From JAGVSZ01 sp963747775 (GTDB lineage: Bacteria; Pseudomonadota; Gammaproteobacteria; Burkholderiales; SG8-39), in assembly GCA_963747775.1 (NCBI GenBank), contig CAVVGT010000008.1:225296-289295 (forward strand): a stretch of DNA of 64,000 bases, read 5' to 3'. The stretch's first letter is position 1. Every line of letters starts with the position of its first letter. This document shows, piece after piece, positions 25,513-35,270 of this stretch. Made by a program: the position numbers and the translations under genes. Under the pieces are notes generated by a model. It saw nothing but the letters and a program-made list of their open reading frames with translations. It made no database searches and had not been told where the DNA came from.

Positions 25513-26178
25513 ATGACGGCGCCGGCGCCAGTAATCGCGATCGACGGGCCCTCCGCCTCCGGCAAGGGGACGGTGGCGCAGATCGTGGCACGCGCCCTCG
25601 GCTACCACTACCTGGACAGCGGTGCGCTGTACCGGCTTGCCGCCCTCGCGGCGACCACGCGCGGCGTGGACTTGAACGACGAACCTGCGCTCACCACGCT
25701 CGCCGCGGCGCTGGATGTCCGCTTCGATGCGGGCGAGGTCTGGCTGGACGGGCGGTGCGTGACCGAGGAGATCCGCACCGAGGCCTGCAGCGTCGCATCC
25801 TCCCGCGTGGCCGCCGTTCCCGGGGTCCGTGCCGCACTGCGCGGCCGTCAGCGGGCGTTCCGGCAACCGCCCGGCCTGGTCGCCGACGGTCGCGACATGG
25901 GCTCGGTCCTGTTTCCGGATGCGCGCCTCAAAGTCTTCTTGACCGCGACCTTGGAAGCCCGCGCCGAGCGCCGATATAACCAGTTGAATGGCAAAGGAAT
26001 CCCTGCTAACATTCGCACTCTTTTGCTCGATCTACGCGGGCGCGACGCGCGCGATGCCGCAAGGGCGGTGGCACCTCTGAGGGCGGCCGCCGATGCGAGG
26101 ATCCTCGATACCACGGGGATGACCGCGGAACAGGCCGCGCACGAGGTGTTGTCGTGGTTTCGCGAGACGGGCAGATGA
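25513..26178 (+). CDS. cmk: Cytidylate kinase
   Basis: A 221-residue (d)CMP kinase. The Walker A motif is AIDGPSASGKGTVAQIVARA, followed by YHYLDSGALYRLAALAA (CMP binding). Later blocks are the DGRDMGSVLFPDARLKVFLT segment and the lid region AERRYNQLNGKG, plus DLRGRDARDAARAVAPLRAA. One residue of note: the usual DGRDMGTVVFP is SVLFP here, a conservative change. It lies between aroA and rpsA in the standard order; a promoter for rpsA may lie near its 3' end. Confidence 0.95.
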   Translation: MTAPAPVIAIDGPSASGKGTVAQIVARALGYHYLDSGALYRLAALAATTRGVDLNDEPALTTLAAALDVRFDAGEVWLDGRCVTEEIRTEACSVASSRVAAVPGVRAALRGRQRAFRQPPGLVADGRDMGSVLFPDARLKVFLTATLEARAERRYNQLNGKGIPANIRTLLLDLRGRDARDAARAVAPLRAAADARILDTTGMTAEQAAHEVLSWFRETGR

Positions 26179-26275
26179 ACGGGTGGCAAGGAGGGCGACG
26201 AGCCCGCTTGCCGGTGTGCAACCAACCCCGTCGCGGCGCACTGCCCGCGCTCGGGTGAAGGATCAGGTCCATTTC

Positions 26276-27994
26276 ATGGCAAATGTCTCCCCCGCGGTCG
26301 CTCCGCAGGAAAGTTTCGCTGCGCTCTTCGAGGAAAGCCTCAGCCGCAAGGAGATGCGCATCGGCGAGGTGATCACCGCGGAAGTGGTGCGCGTCGACCA
26401 GAACTTCGTCGTGGTCAACGCCGGCCTCAAGTCGGAGAGCTACATCGCGCTCGACGAGTTCCGCGGCGATCGCGGCGAGCTCGACGTGAATCCGGGTGAC
26501 TTCGTCTCGGTCGCCATCGAGGCGTTGGAGGACGGCTACGGGGAGACGCGTCTGTCGCGCGACAAGGCGAAGCGCCTGGCCGCCTGGCTCGACCTCGAGA
26601 AGGCGCTCGAGTCCGCCGAAGTCGTGCAGGGCACGATCACCGGCAAGGTCAAGGGCGGCCTGACCGTGATGATCAACGGCATCCGCGCGTTCCTGCCCGG
26701 ATCGCTCGTCGACATGCGTCCGGTGAAGGACACGACGCCCTACGAGGGCAAGGCGATGGACTTCAAGGTCATCAAGCTCGACCGCAAGCGCAACAACGTC
26801 GTGGTGTCGCGGCGTGCGGTGCTCGAGCAGACCGCGGGTGCCGAGCGCGAGGCGCTGCTCTCGAGCCTGCAGGAGGGCACCGTCGTCAAGGGCATCGTCA
26901 AGAACATTACCGATTACGGCGCGTTCGTCGACCTCGGTGGCATCGACGGGCTGCTGCACATCACCGACCTCGCATGGCGGCGCGTCAAGCATCCCTCCGA
27001 GGTGCTCTCCGTCGGCGACGAGGTGCAGGCGAAAGTGCTGCGCTTCGACCAGGAGAAGAACCGCGTCTCGCTCGGCCTCAAGCAGCTCGGCGAGGATCCG
27101 TGGGTCGGCATCTCCCGCCGCTACCCGCCCGGCACCCGGCTGTTCGGCAAGGTCACGAACCTGACCGACTACGGCGCGTTTGTCGAGATCGAGGCCGGGA
27201 TCGAGGGCCTGGTGCACGTCTCCGAGATGGACTGGACCAACAAGAACGTGCACCCGTCGAAGGTCGTCCAGCTCGGCGACGAGGTCGAGGTCATGATCCT
27301 CGAGATCGACGAGGACCGCCGCCGCATCTCGCTCGGTATGAAGCAATGCATGCCCAACCCCTGGGAGGAGTTCGCGCAGAACCACCGCAAGAGCGAGAAG
27401 GTGCACGGTGTCATCAAGTCGATCACCGACTTCGGCATCTTCATCGGCCTGCCGGGCGGCATCGACGGACTGGTGCACCTCTCCGACCTGTCGTGGAACA
27501 AGCCCGGCGAGGAAGCGGTGCGCGACTACAAGAAGGGCGACGAGCTCGATGCGGTGGTGCTGTCGATCGACGTCGAGCGCGAGCGCATCTCGCTCGGCAT
27601 CAAGCAGATCGAGGGCGATCCGTTCAACACCTTCGTGGCGACGCACGACAAGGGCGCGCTGGTCACCGGCACGGTGAAGAGCGTCGATGCCAAGGGCGCC
27701 GTGATCCTGCTCGCCGGAGACATCGAGGGCTACCTGCGTGCTTCCGAGGTCGCTCGCGACCGCGTCGAGGACGCGCGCACGCACCTCAAGGAAGGCGATA
27801 CGGTCACCGCGATGATCGTCAACATCGACCGCAAGAACCGCAACATCAACCTGTCCATCAAGGCCAAGGACGTTGCGGACGAGAACGAGGCGATGGCCAA
27901 GCTCCAGAGCGCTTCGGCGGCGAGCAGCGGATCGACCAGCCTCGGCGCGTTGCTGAAGGCGAAGCTCGACAACAAGAACGCCCAGCGCGATTAA
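26276..27994 (+). CDS. rpsA: 30S ribosomal protein S1
   Basis: A 572-residue six-S1-domain RNA-binding protein that helps the 30S subunit capture mRNAs. The first domains begin with ESFAALFEESLSRKEMRIGE and VITAEVVRVDQNFVVVNAGL. Repeats three to six each carry the form G-V-K-x-I-T-D-[YF]-G-x-F-[VI] (for example KNITDYGAFVDLGGIDGLLH, TNLTDYGAFVEIEAGIEGLV and KSITDFGIFIGLPGGIDGLV). The ATG at 26276 is chosen because it begins the conserved N-terminus; the open frame upstream overlaps only the intergenic leader. A leader of about 95 bases separates it from cmk, consistent with autoregulation known for rpsA, though no specific structure was identified. Confidence 0.97.
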   Translation: MANVSPAVAPQESFAALFEESLSRKEMRIGEVITAEVVRVDQNFVVVNAGLKSESYIALDEFRGDRGELDVNPGDFVSVAIEALEDGYGETRLSRDKAKRLAAWLDLEKALESAEVVQGTITGKVKGGLTVMINGIRAFLPGSLVDMRPVKDTTPYEGKAMDFKVIKLDRKRNNVVVSRRAVLEQTAGAEREALLSSLQEGTVVKGIVKNITDYGAFVDLGGIDGLLHITDLAWRRVKHPSEVLSVGDEVQAKVLRFDQEKNRVSLGLKQLGEDPWVGISRRYPPGTRLFGKVTNLTDYGAFVEIEAGIEGLVHVSEMDWTNKNVHPSKVVQLGDEVEVMILEIDEDRRRISLGMKQCMPNPWEEFAQNHRKSEKVHGVIKSITDFGIFIGLPGGIDGLVHLSDLSWNKPGEEAVRDYKKGDELDAVVLSIDVERERISLGIKQIEGDPFNTFVATHDKGALVTGTVKSVDAKGAVILLAGDIEGYLRASEVARDRVEDARTHLKEGDTVTAMIVNIDRKNRNINLSIKAKDVADENEAMAKLQSASAASSGSTSLGALLKAKLDNKNAQRD

Positions 27995-28022
27995 GCGCCC
28001 GGCCGCTCTCGGAGGGGAGGCA

Positions 28023-28337
28023 ATGACGAAGTCGGAGCTCATCGCGCGGCTGGCGGGCCGCTATCCGCAGCTCGTGGCGAAGGACGCTGAGTACGCGGTC
28101 AAGATGGTCCTCGACGCGATGACGCAGAGCCTGGTGAGCGGGCAGCGGATCGAGATCCGCGGCTTCGGCAGTTTCGGTCTGAACCACCGCCCTGCGCGCG
28201 TCGGACGCAACCCGAAGTCGGGTGAGAAGGTGCACGTGCCCGAGAAGTTCGTTCCCCATTTCAAGGCCGGCAAGGAGCTGCGCGAGCGCGTCGACGACGA
28301 GCTCGAGGAGCAGCAGCGGCAGGCGGGCACGGGCTAG
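28023..28337 (+). CDS. ihfB: Integration host factor subunit beta
   Basis: A 104-residue HU/IHF-family DNA-bending protein, the partner of IHF-alpha. The start MTKSELIARLAGRYPQLVAK and the core IRGFGSFGLNHRPARVGRNP with the beta-arm Arg-Asn-Pro tip are diagnostic. The protein continues with KSGEKVHVPEKFVPHFKAGK and a short acidic tail. A strong GGAGGGGAGG ribosome site precedes the ATG. The gene sits 28 bases after rpsA, in the order rpsA-ihfB-lapA-lapB. Confidence 0.97.
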   Translation: MTKSELIARLAGRYPQLVAKDAEYAVKMVLDAMTQSLVSGQRIEIRGFGSFGLNHRPARVGRNPKSGEKVHVPEKFVPHFKAGKELRERVDDELEEQQRQAGTG

Positions 28338-28392
28338 TGCGGCGGGCCGCGCGCGGGGCGGCCTGGGTTTTCTCGGCCGGAGGGCTGGACAG

Positions 28393-28710
28393 ATGGCCTT
28401 CGTGAGGGTCCTCACGTCATTCGTGTGGGCGGCGGTTTTCGTCGTCGCACTGCTCTTCGCGATCAAGAACAGCGATCCGGTCACGCTGCAGTTCTACTTC
28501 GACCAGTCCTGGCAGGCGCCGCTCGTGTTCGTGGTCCTGGCGAGCTTCGCGGTCGGAGCCGCATTCGGCGTGATCGCGTGCCTGCCCCCGCTCGTGCGCC
28601 AGCGACGCGAGCTCGCCCGACTGCAGAAGGAGCTGCGCCTGCGGGCCGCGGAGACCGCGCCGCGGGAGCCGGCGCGGACGCTGGCCCCCGACGTGCCCTC
28701 GCAGCCGTAG
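28393..28710 (+). CDS. lapA: LapA family protein (DUF1049)
   Basis: A 105-residue inner-membrane protein with two helices (about residues 5-22 and 42-65). The family signature is LFAIKNSDPVTLQFYFDQSW between them. The cytoplasmic tail is a short charged coiled-coil (QRRELARLQKELRLRAAE) ending in a Pro/Ala-rich stretch. In E. coli LapA is encoded with LapB and takes part in control of lipopolysaccharide synthesis. The ATG at 28393 is chosen because it begins the first membrane helix; an earlier in-frame region overlaps ihfB. Confidence 0.88.
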   Translation: MAFVRVLTSFVWAAVFVVALLFAIKNSDPVTLQFYFDQSWQAPLVFVVLASFAVGAAFGVIACLPPLVRQRRELARLQKELRLRAAETAPREPARTLAPDVPSQP

Positions 28711-28730
28711 CCGCCCGCCCGCAGCGACGC

Positions 28731-29906
28731 ATGGAATTCGAAGTCTGGTGGTTGATCGCTTTCCCGGTCTTCTTCGGCCTGGGCTGGCTGGCCGCCCGCA
28801 TCGACATCAAGCACCTCGTCACCGAGTCCCGCAGCGTCCCGCGCACCTACTTCAAGGGGCTCAACTTCCTGCTCAACGAGCAGCCCGACAAGGCGATCGA
28901 GGCGTTCATCGAGGTCGTTAAGGTCGACCCGGAGACCGTCGACCTGCACTTCGCGCTCGGGAGCCTCTTCCGCCGGCGCGGCGAGACCGAGCGTGCGATC
29001 CGCATGCACAAGAACCTGCTGGAGCGCTCCGATCTCGCGGCGGAGCAGCGGCGGCAGGCCCTGTTCGAGCTCGGCCAGGACTACCACAAGGCCGGGCTGC
29101 TCGATCGGGCCGAAGAGGCGTTCTCGAAGCTGCGCGACGGGCCGCAGCGGCTCGAGGCGCTGAAGCACCTGCTCGAGATCTTCCAGCAGGAAAAGGAGTG
29201 GGAGAAGGCGATCGAGGTCGCGCGCAGCCTGGAGAAGGAGACGGGGCAGTCCTGGCAGAAGGAGATCGCGGAGTTCCGTTGCGAGATGGCGGCGGTCGAG
29301 GCGACGCATTCACGCCCCGACGCGTCGCGCGTGCAGCTCGAGGAGGCGCTCAAGGAGAACCGCAAGTGCGTGCGCGCGAGCATCCAGCTCGGCGATCTCG
29401 CCGCGGCGGCCGCGCGCCACGACGAGGCGATCGAGCACTGGAAGCGGGTGGAGACCCAGAATCCGGTGTTTCTCGCGCTCGTCGCGCACCGCCTGCTCAA
29501 GAGCTTCCAGGCGCTCGGACAGCCGGCGAGCGGCCTCACCCTGCTGCGCGGCTACCTCGCGTCCTTTCCCTCGCTCGATCTGCTCGACGTGGCGTTCCAG
29601 TCGACGCTCGACGCCGAGGGCGCGGACGCGGCCTATGAGCTCGTGCGCGACGAGCTGCGGCGCAACCCCACTCTGCTTGGCCTCGACAAGCTGCTGGAGG
29701 CGCAGCTGCTCAACGCCCCGGCGGACCGGCGGCACGACCTCGAGCTCGTACGCAGCCTGGTGCAGGGACAGACGCGCCGGCTGGCGCGCTACCGCTGCGA
29801 CAACTGCGGCTTCCGCGCGCGGCAGTTCTACTGGCAGTGTCCGGCCTGCATGGCGTGGGAGACCTACCCGCCGCGACGGACCGAGGAGTTCGACCTTGCG
29901 CCGTAA
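28731..29906 (+). CDS. lapB: Lipopolysaccharide assembly protein LapB (YciM)
   Basis: A 391-residue protein anchored by one N-terminal helix (MEFEVWWLIAFPVFFGLGWL), followed by TPR repeats (FKGLNFLLNEQPDKAIEAFI, LGQDYHKAGLLDRAEEAFSK) and a C-terminal rubredoxin-like zinc/iron knuckle (CDNCGFRARQFYWQCPACMA). In E. coli LapB guides FtsH to degrade LpxC and so limits LPS synthesis. The cysteines and conserved RTYFKGLNFLLNEQ block are intact. It follows lapA by 20 bases. A gap of about 165 bases then precedes the UDP-glucose dehydrogenase gene. Confidence 0.95.
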   Translation: MEFEVWWLIAFPVFFGLGWLAARIDIKHLVTESRSVPRTYFKGLNFLLNEQPDKAIEAFIEVVKVDPETVDLHFALGSLFRRRGETERAIRMHKNLLERSDLAAEQRRQALFELGQDYHKAGLLDRAEEAFSKLRDGPQRLEALKHLLEIFQQEKEWEKAIEVARSLEKETGQSWQKEIAEFRCEMAAVEATHSRPDASRVQLEEALKENRKCVRASIQLGDLAAAAARHDEAIEHWKRVETQNPVFLALVAHRLLKSFQALGQPASGLTLLRGYLASFPSLDLLDVAFQSTLDAEGADAAYELVRDELRRNPTLLGLDKLLEAQLLNAPADRRHDLELVRSLVQGQTRRLARYRCDNCGFRARQFYWQCPACMAWETYPPRRTEEFDLAP

Positions 29907-30072
29907 GGAAGCTCTGATTAGGGCCTTTCGGCGGATGTCGCCGCGCGTTCGTAGCGACATAGGGCGCAGCTTCTTATTGTCCACGCTCGTCCGGCTGCGC
30001 TGCCTCGCGACGCCCCGTGGCCCGCTTGTAGACCATACCTAACCTGCGGACGATTAACCCGAGGAGCACAAT

Positions 30073-31395
30073 TTGAAGATCACCATGATTGGCACCGGCT
30101 ATGTCGGCCTGGTATCGGGCGCGTGCCTGGCCGAGGTTGGCAACGACGTGCTGTGCTACGACGTCGATGCGCGCAAGATTGGCGTCCTGAACGACGGCGG
30201 CATCCCGATCCACGAGCTGGGGCTCGCGGAGATGGTGGCGCGCAACCGCGCCTCGGGACGGCTGCGCTTCACGACCGACGCGGCGGCGAGCGTGGCGCAC
30301 GGAAGCATCCAGTTCATCGCCGTGGGTACGCCGCCCGACGAAGACGGCTCGGCCGACCTGCAGCACGTCGTCGCGGCCGCACGCACGATCGGGCGGCACA
30401 TGGAAGCACATCGGATCGTGGTCGACAAATCGACCGTGCCGGTGGGCACCGCGGACGCGGTGCGCTCCGCGATCGCCGCGGCGCTCGCGAAGCGCGGCGC
30501 GGCGGTGCCGTTCACCGTGGTGTCAAACCCCGAATTCCTGAAGGAGGGCGCCGCGGTCGACGACTTCATGCGCCCGGACCGGGTGGTGATCGGCAGCGAC
30601 GACGAGGAGGCGACGCGCATCATGCGCGCCCTCTACGCGCCGTTCCAGCGCAACCACGAGCGCCTGATCGTAATGGACGTGCGCTCGGCGGAGCTCACCA
30701 AGTACGCCGCCAATGCGATGCTCGCCACGCGCATCTCCTTCATGAACGAGATCGCCAACCTCGCCGAGCGGCTGGGTGCGGACGTGGAGCAGGTGCGGCG
30801 CGGCATCGGTGCGGATCCGCGCATCGGTTACCACTTCCTGTACCCCGGCGTCGGCTACGGCGGGTCGTGCTTTCCGAAGGACGTCAAGGCGATCATCAAG
30901 ACCGGTCGGGACGCAGGGCTCGAGTTGCAGGTGCTCGAGGCGGTCGAGCGGGCGAACGACGCGCAGAAGCACGTGCTCCCCGGGAAGGTCGCCCGCCGCT
31001 TCGGCGCCGACCTTGCGGGACGGCGGTTCGCGCTCTGGGGCCTCGCATTCAAGCCCAATACCGACGACATGCGCGAGGCGCCGAGCCGCGTGCTCATCGG
31101 CGAGCTGCTGGCGCGCGGCGCCGCGGTGTGCGCCTACGATCCCGCCGCGATGTCCGAGGCCCGCGGCCTCTACGCGGGCGAGGCCCGCGTCGCCTTCGCC
31201 GAATCTCCCCTCGAGGCGACGGCGGGCGCCGACGCGCTGGTGATCGTCACCGAGTGGAAGGAGTTTCGCAGCCCCGACTTCGACGGGTTGAAGGGGCGAC
31301 TCAAGCAACCGGTGATCTTCGACGGCCGCAATCTGTACGACCCGGAGCTGGTGCGGAGCGCTGGGTTCGAATATTTCCCGATCGGCCGCAGATGA
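30073..31395 (+). CDS. ugd: UDP-glucose 6-dehydrogenase
   Basis: A 440-residue NAD-dependent enzyme oxidising UDP-glucose to UDP-glucuronate for surface polysaccharides. The N-terminal Rossmann motif is KITMIGTGYVGLVSGACLAE, with IAVGTPPDEDGSADL and KSTVPVGTADAVR next. The catalytic Cys is in GYGGSCFPKDVKAIIK, and the C-terminal UDP-binding domain begins with FALWGLAFKPNTDDMREAPS. A TTG start is used, preceded by GAGGAGC. The stop overlaps the ATG of rfaE1, tying it to LPS heptose synthesis. An independent promoter probably lies in the gap after lapB. Confidence 0.95.
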   Translation: MKITMIGTGYVGLVSGACLAEVGNDVLCYDVDARKIGVLNDGGIPIHELGLAEMVARNRASGRLRFTTDAAASVAHGSIQFIAVGTPPDEDGSADLQHVVAAARTIGRHMEAHRIVVDKSTVPVGTADAVRSAIAAALAKRGAAVPFTVVSNPEFLKEGAAVDDFMRPDRVVIGSDDEEATRIMRALYAPFQRNHERLIVMDVRSAELTKYAANAMLATRISFMNEIANLAERLGADVEQVRRGIGADPRIGYHFLYPGVGYGGSCFPKDVKAIIKTGRDAGLELQVLEAVERANDAQKHVLPGKVARRFGADLAGRRFALWGLAFKPNTDDMREAPSRVLIGELLARGAAVCAYDPAAMSEARGLYAGEARVAFAESPLEATAGADALVIVTEWKEFRSPDFDGLKGRLKQPVIFDGRNLYDPELVRSAGFEYFPIGRR

Positions 31396-32388
31396 CCGGA
31401 AGAGGGAAGCGCGAAGCGGGAAAGGCGCGGGCCGGCTGGGTGCTCCCGGATTTCACGCGTGCGCGCGTGCTGGTGGTGGGCGATGTGATGCTGGACCGCT
31501 ACTGGTTCGGCGACGTGAGCCGCATTTCTCCCGAGGCGCCGGTGCCCGTGGTGCGCATTGAACGGACCGAAGAGCGCCCCGGCGGTGCCGCGAACGTCGC
31601 ACGCAACGCGGCCGCGCTGGGCGCCGCAGGTAGGGCTCCTGTCCGTGGTCGGCGAGGACGAGGCTGGCAACGCGCTCGAGCGGCTGGTGCAGGCCGAGGG
31701 CATTCGTGCCAGCCTGCATCGCGACACCACTCTCGCGACCACCGTGAAGCTGCGGGTGATCGGGCGCCAGCAGCATATGCTGCGCATCGACTTCGAGACT
31801 GCGCCCTCGCACGAGGTGCTGGCCGACAAACTGTCCGAGTTCGAGGCGAGCCTCGAGAACTACGACGTCGTCGTGCTGTCCGACTACGGCAAGGGCGGGC
31901 TCACCCACGTCGAGCGAATGATCGCCTCAGCGCGCAAGCGGGGGCGCACGGTGCTGGTCGACCCCAAGGGCGACGACTACACGCGCTACCGCGGCGCGAA
32001 CCTCGTGACGCCGAACCGCAACGAGCTGCGCGAGGTCGTGGGCCGCTGGAAGGACGAGGCCGACATGGCCGCCCGCGCCCAGCGGCTGCGCGCGGAGCTG
32101 GGTTGCGATGCGCTGCTGGTGACCCGCGCCGAGGAGGGCATGACGCTCTATCGCGAAGGGGAGGTGCAGCACGAGCGGGCGAAGGCTCGGGAGGTGTCCG
32201 ACGTCACCGGCGCCGGGGATACCGTGATCGCGACCCTCGCGGTGATTCTGGCGTGCGGTGCGGATCTCCCGGACGCCATGCACGTCGCGAATCACGCGGC
32301 GGGGATCGTGGTTGGTAAACTCGGGACCGCGGTCGTCCATCCCGACGAGCTCGCCGCCGACCTTGCGGCTGTTTCCACCGGATCATGA
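31392..32388 (+). pseudogene. rfaE1: D-glycero-beta-D-manno-heptose-7-phosphate kinase, one frameshift
   Basis: A PfkB-family kinase making heptose-1,7-bisphosphate for the LPS inner core. The N-terminal frame encodes VLVVGDVMLDRYWFGDVSRI and RPGGAANVARNAAAL. The other frame continues with LLSVVGEDEAGNALERLVQ, LVDPKGDDYTRYRGANLVTP and the catalytic DVTGAGDTVIATLAV. The total length is one base more than a multiple of three. Removing one C near 31624-31625 restores about 331 continuous residues, so a single insertion error is likely. As no cytidylyltransferase domain follows, this is the stand-alone rfaE1 type rather than fused HldE. The start overlaps the ugd stop. Confidence 0.88.
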
Positions 32389-32488
32389 GCGTTCCTCATC
32401 AGCGACTAGGCGCACCCATGCGTGATCGAGACACGAAATGCCTTCGTATGAATAGGGGGAAACCCCTCGCATGTTTCCGATTCTCGAA

Positions 32489-32507
32489 CAAGGGGCTGTG
32501 CCCCTTG
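32489..32507 (+). terminator. Hairpin between rfaE1 and hldD
   Basis: An 8-bp perfect stem CAAGGGGC/GCCCCTTG with loop TGT, followed by AAAATCC. It lies in a 156-base gap whose A/T-richer, purine-run sequence (GGGGGAAACCCC nearby) differs from the flanking genes. No T-run follows on the plus strand, so its role as a terminator is uncertain. Confidence 0.4.
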
Positions 32508-32544
32508 CAAAATCCCCTCATGGCCGAGCGCAGTCGCTAGTCAG

Positions 32545-33561
32545 ATGAGCACCTATTACGTCGTCACCGGCGCCGCCGGCTTCGTCGGCTCGAATCTCGT
32601 CCGCGCGCTGAACGAGCGCGGTGTCACGAACATCGTCGCGGTCGACAACCTGACGCGCGCCGACAAGTTCGCGAACCTCGTCGGCTGCGAGATCGCCGAC
32701 TACCTGGACAAGCGCGACTTCCTCGAGCGCCTGGAGTCCGGCGAGTTCGACGGCGCGCTAGATGCGATCCTCCACCAGGGCGCCTGTTCCGACACGATGG
32801 AGTCGGACGGGCGCTACATGATGGAGAACAACTACCGGTACTCGCTCGCGCTCCTCGACTTCTGCACGGACGAGGAGATCCCCTGTCTCTATGCGTCGTC
32901 GGCCGCGGTGTACGGCGGCGGGCGCGTGTTCCGCGAATCGCCCGAGCACGAGGGGCCGCTGAACGTCTACGGCTACTCGAAGTATCTTTTCGACCAGGTC
33001 GTGAGGCGGCGGCTCGGCGATGCGCCGGCTCAGGTGGCGGGATTCCGCTATTTCAACGTCTACGGACCGAACGAGGCCCACAAGGGCCGCATGGCCTCGG
33101 TTGCCTGGCACTTCTTCAACCAGTACCGCGCCGAGGGCCGGGTGAAGCTGTTCGCGGGCTCCGGCGGCTACGCGGACGGCGAGCAGCGGCGCGACTTCGT
33201 GTCGGTGGAAGACATCGTCAACGTCAATCTGCATTTCCTGGAGCGGCCGCAACTGTCGGGCATCTTCAACGTCGGCACCGGGCGCGCGCAGTCGTTCAAC
33301 GACGTCGCCGAGGCAGTGATCAACACCTGCCGCAAGTCGGCGCGTCAGCCGCCGCTCTCGCGCGCCGAGTTGCTGGCGCAAAGCGCGATCCAGTACATCG
33401 CGTTCCCCGACGACCTGAAGGGAAAGTACCAGAGCTTCACCGAGGCGGACCTGACCGCGCTGCGGGGGAGCGGGTACGAGACGCCATTCCTGACCGTGGC
33501 CGAAGGCGTCGAGCGGTACGTCACGTCGCTGGTGCGGCACGAGCCGGAGGCGGCCGGATGA
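32545..33561 (+). CDS. hldD: ADP-L-glycero-D-manno-heptose 6-epimerase
   Basis: A 338-residue NADP-dependent SDR epimerase giving the L,D-heptose donor for LPS. It shows YYVVTGAAGFVGSNLVRAL (nucleotide motif), VAVDNLTRADKFANLVG, the Ser in YASSAAVYGGG, and the active-site YxxxK in LNVYGYSKYLFDQVV. FRYFNVYGPNEAHKGRMASV is the family-specific block. The conserved Lys near the C-terminal half of the substrate pocket is in KGRMAS. Full length, unlike its neighbours. Its stop overlaps the cysM start (ATGA), so the two are translated together. Confidence 0.96.
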   Translation: MSTYYVVTGAAGFVGSNLVRALNERGVTNIVAVDNLTRADKFANLVGCEIADYLDKRDFLERLESGEFDGALDAILHQGACSDTMESDGRYMMENNYRYSLALLDFCTDEEIPCLYASSAAVYGGGRVFRESPEHEGPLNVYGYSKYLFDQVVRRRLGDAPAQVAGFRYFNVYGPNEAHKGRMASVAWHFFNQYRAEGRVKLFAGSGGYADGEQRRDFVSVEDIVNVNLHFLERPQLSGIFNVGTGRAQSFNDVAEAVINTCRKSARQPPLSRAELLAQSAIQYIAFPDDLKGKYQSFTEADLTALRGSGYETPFLTVAEGVERYVTSLVRHEPEAAG

Positions 33562-34461
33562 GCGGGACGACGTGGAAGACGATGGACGACACCGTCGGCA
33601 ACACGCCGCTCGTGCGACTCAAACGGCTGCCGGGCAACACGACCAACGTCATCCTGTGCAAGCTGGAAGGCAATAACCCGGCCGGTTCGGTGAAGGATCG
33701 CCCCGCGCTCTGGATGATCCGTAAGGCCGAGGAGCGCGGCCGCATCAAGCCCGGCGACACGCTGATCGAGGCGACCAGCGGCAATACCGGGATCGCGCTC
33801 GCCATGGTGGCGGCGATGCGCGGGTACCGGATGATCCTGATCATGCCCGACGACCTCTCGGCCGAGCGGCGCTCGAGCATGACGGCCTATCGGCGCCCAG
33901 CTCATCCTGACCCCGGCGTCGAAGGGCGGGATGGAGTACGCGCGCGACCTCGCCCAGCAGATGCACGTGGAGGGGAAAGGGATCGTGCTCGACCAGTTCG
34001 CGAACCCCGACAATCCGCTCTCGCACTACGAGAGGACCGGGCCGGAGATCTGGCGCGATACGCAGGGCACGATCACCCACTTCGTGTCGAGCATGGGGAC
34101 GACGGGCACGATCATGGGCACGTCGCGCTTCCTGAAGGAAAAGAATGCCGCGATCCGGATCATCGGCTGCCAGCCGGAGGAAGGCTCCAAGATCCCCGGC
34201 ATCCGCAAGTGGCCCGAGGCCTACCTGCCCGCGATCTACGACAAGTCCCGAGTGGACCGAATCGAGTCCGTGAGCCAGGCGGATTCGGAGGCGATGACGC
34301 GCCGCATGGCAGCCGAGGAGGGCATCTTCGCAGGCATCTCCTCGGGCGGGGCGCTCGCGGTGGCGCTGCGCGTCTCCAGGGAGCTCGAGAAAGCGGTGAT
34401 CGTCTGCATCACCTGCGACCGCGGCGACCGCTACCTCTCCACCGGCGTCTTTCCGGCCTGA
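33558..34461 (+). pseudogene. cysM: Cysteine synthase B, one frameshift
   Basis: A PLP enzyme making cysteine from O-acetylserine and sulfide or thiosulfate. The N-terminal frame has TVGNTPLVRLKRLP and the PLP lysine in EGNNPAGSVKDRPALWMIRK, then TLIEATSGNTGIALAMVAAM. The other frame has FVSSMGTTGTIMGTSRFLKE (phosphate-binding loop) and EEGIFAGISSGGALAVALR. The frame changes after SMTAY. Removing the C at 33891 joins the halves into about 300 residues, the normal CysM length. A single-base assembly error is the simplest reading. The motif set and the position next to hldD favour cysM over cysK. Confidence 0.9.
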
Positions 34462-34471
34462 GCCCTCCCGA

Positions 34472-35263
34472 GTGGCGGCCACGCTCGTCTTCGATATCGA
34501 GACCGTCCCGGATGTCGCCGGCTATCGCACGCTGCTCGAACTCGACAGCGCGCTCTCCGACGCGGACGTGGCCGAGACGGCCTTCCAGCGGCGGCGCGCG
34601 GCGACGGGGCAGGATTTCCTTCCGCTCCACCTGCAGCGCGTCGTGGCGATCGCGTGCGTGTTGCGCGAGGGCGAGGGGCTGCGCGCGTGGTCTCTCGGCA
34701 CGCTCGAGGACGGCGAAGGCGAGCTCATCCAGCGTTTCTACGACGGCGTCGAAAAGTACAAGCCGCAGCTCGTCTCGTGGAACGGCGGCGGCTTCGACCT
34801 GCCGGTGCTCCACTATCGCGGGCTGCGGCACGGTGTCACCGCGCCGCGCTACTGGGACATGGGCGAGGGCGACTACGCCGACAGCCGCGATTTCCGCTTC
34901 AACAACTACATCAACCGCTACCACACGCGCCACCTGGATCTGATGGACCTCCTGTCCATGTTCCAGCCGCGCGCGTCCGCCCCGCTCGACCAGATCGCGC
35001 GGCTGATCGGCCTGCCGGGAAAGCTGGGGATGGACGGCTCGCAGGTGTGGGACGCATTCCGCGCGGGCCGCATTGCGGACGTGCGCGCGTACTGCGAGAC
35101 CGACACGCTCAATACCTGGCTCGTCTATCTGCGCTTCCAGCTCATGCGCGGAGCGCTTGACCGGGCGGAGTACGCGGCCGAGCTAGGCCTTGCGCGCGCG
35201 ACACTCGGCAAGCTCGACGCGCCGCATTGGCGCGAGTTCCTGGCCGCCTGGCCACAGGGCTAG
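34472..35263 (+). CDS. Predicted 3'-5' exonuclease (PolB-like, DEDDy superfamily)
   Basis: A 263-residue ribonuclease-H-fold nuclease. The N-terminal VFDIETVPDVAGYR carries the first DxE pair, KPQLVSWNGGGFDLPVLHYR the next Asp, and the C-terminal VRAYCETDTLNTWLVYLRFQ the YxxxD motif. The sequence HTRHLDLMDLLSM is also usual for this group. It is a family of predicted exonucleases related to the proofreading domain of polymerase B but encoded alone; the in vivo role is not known. It starts at GTG 34472, 10 bases after the cysM stop. Only 7 bases separate it from the rRNA methylase gene, so the three are probably co-transcribed. Confidence 0.85.
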   Translation: MAATLVFDIETVPDVAGYRTLLELDSALSDADVAETAFQRRRAATGQDFLPLHLQRVVAIACVLREGEGLRAWSLGTLEDGEGELIQRFYDGVEKYKPQLVSWNGGGFDLPVLHYRGLRHGVTAPRYWDMGEGDYADSRDFRFNNYINRYHTRHLDLMDLLSMFQPRASAPLDQIARLIGLPGKLGMDGSQVWDAFRAGRIADVRAYCETDTLNTWLVYLRFQLMRGALDRAEYAAELGLARATLGKLDAPHWREFLAAWPQG

Positions 35264-35270
35264 TTCAAGG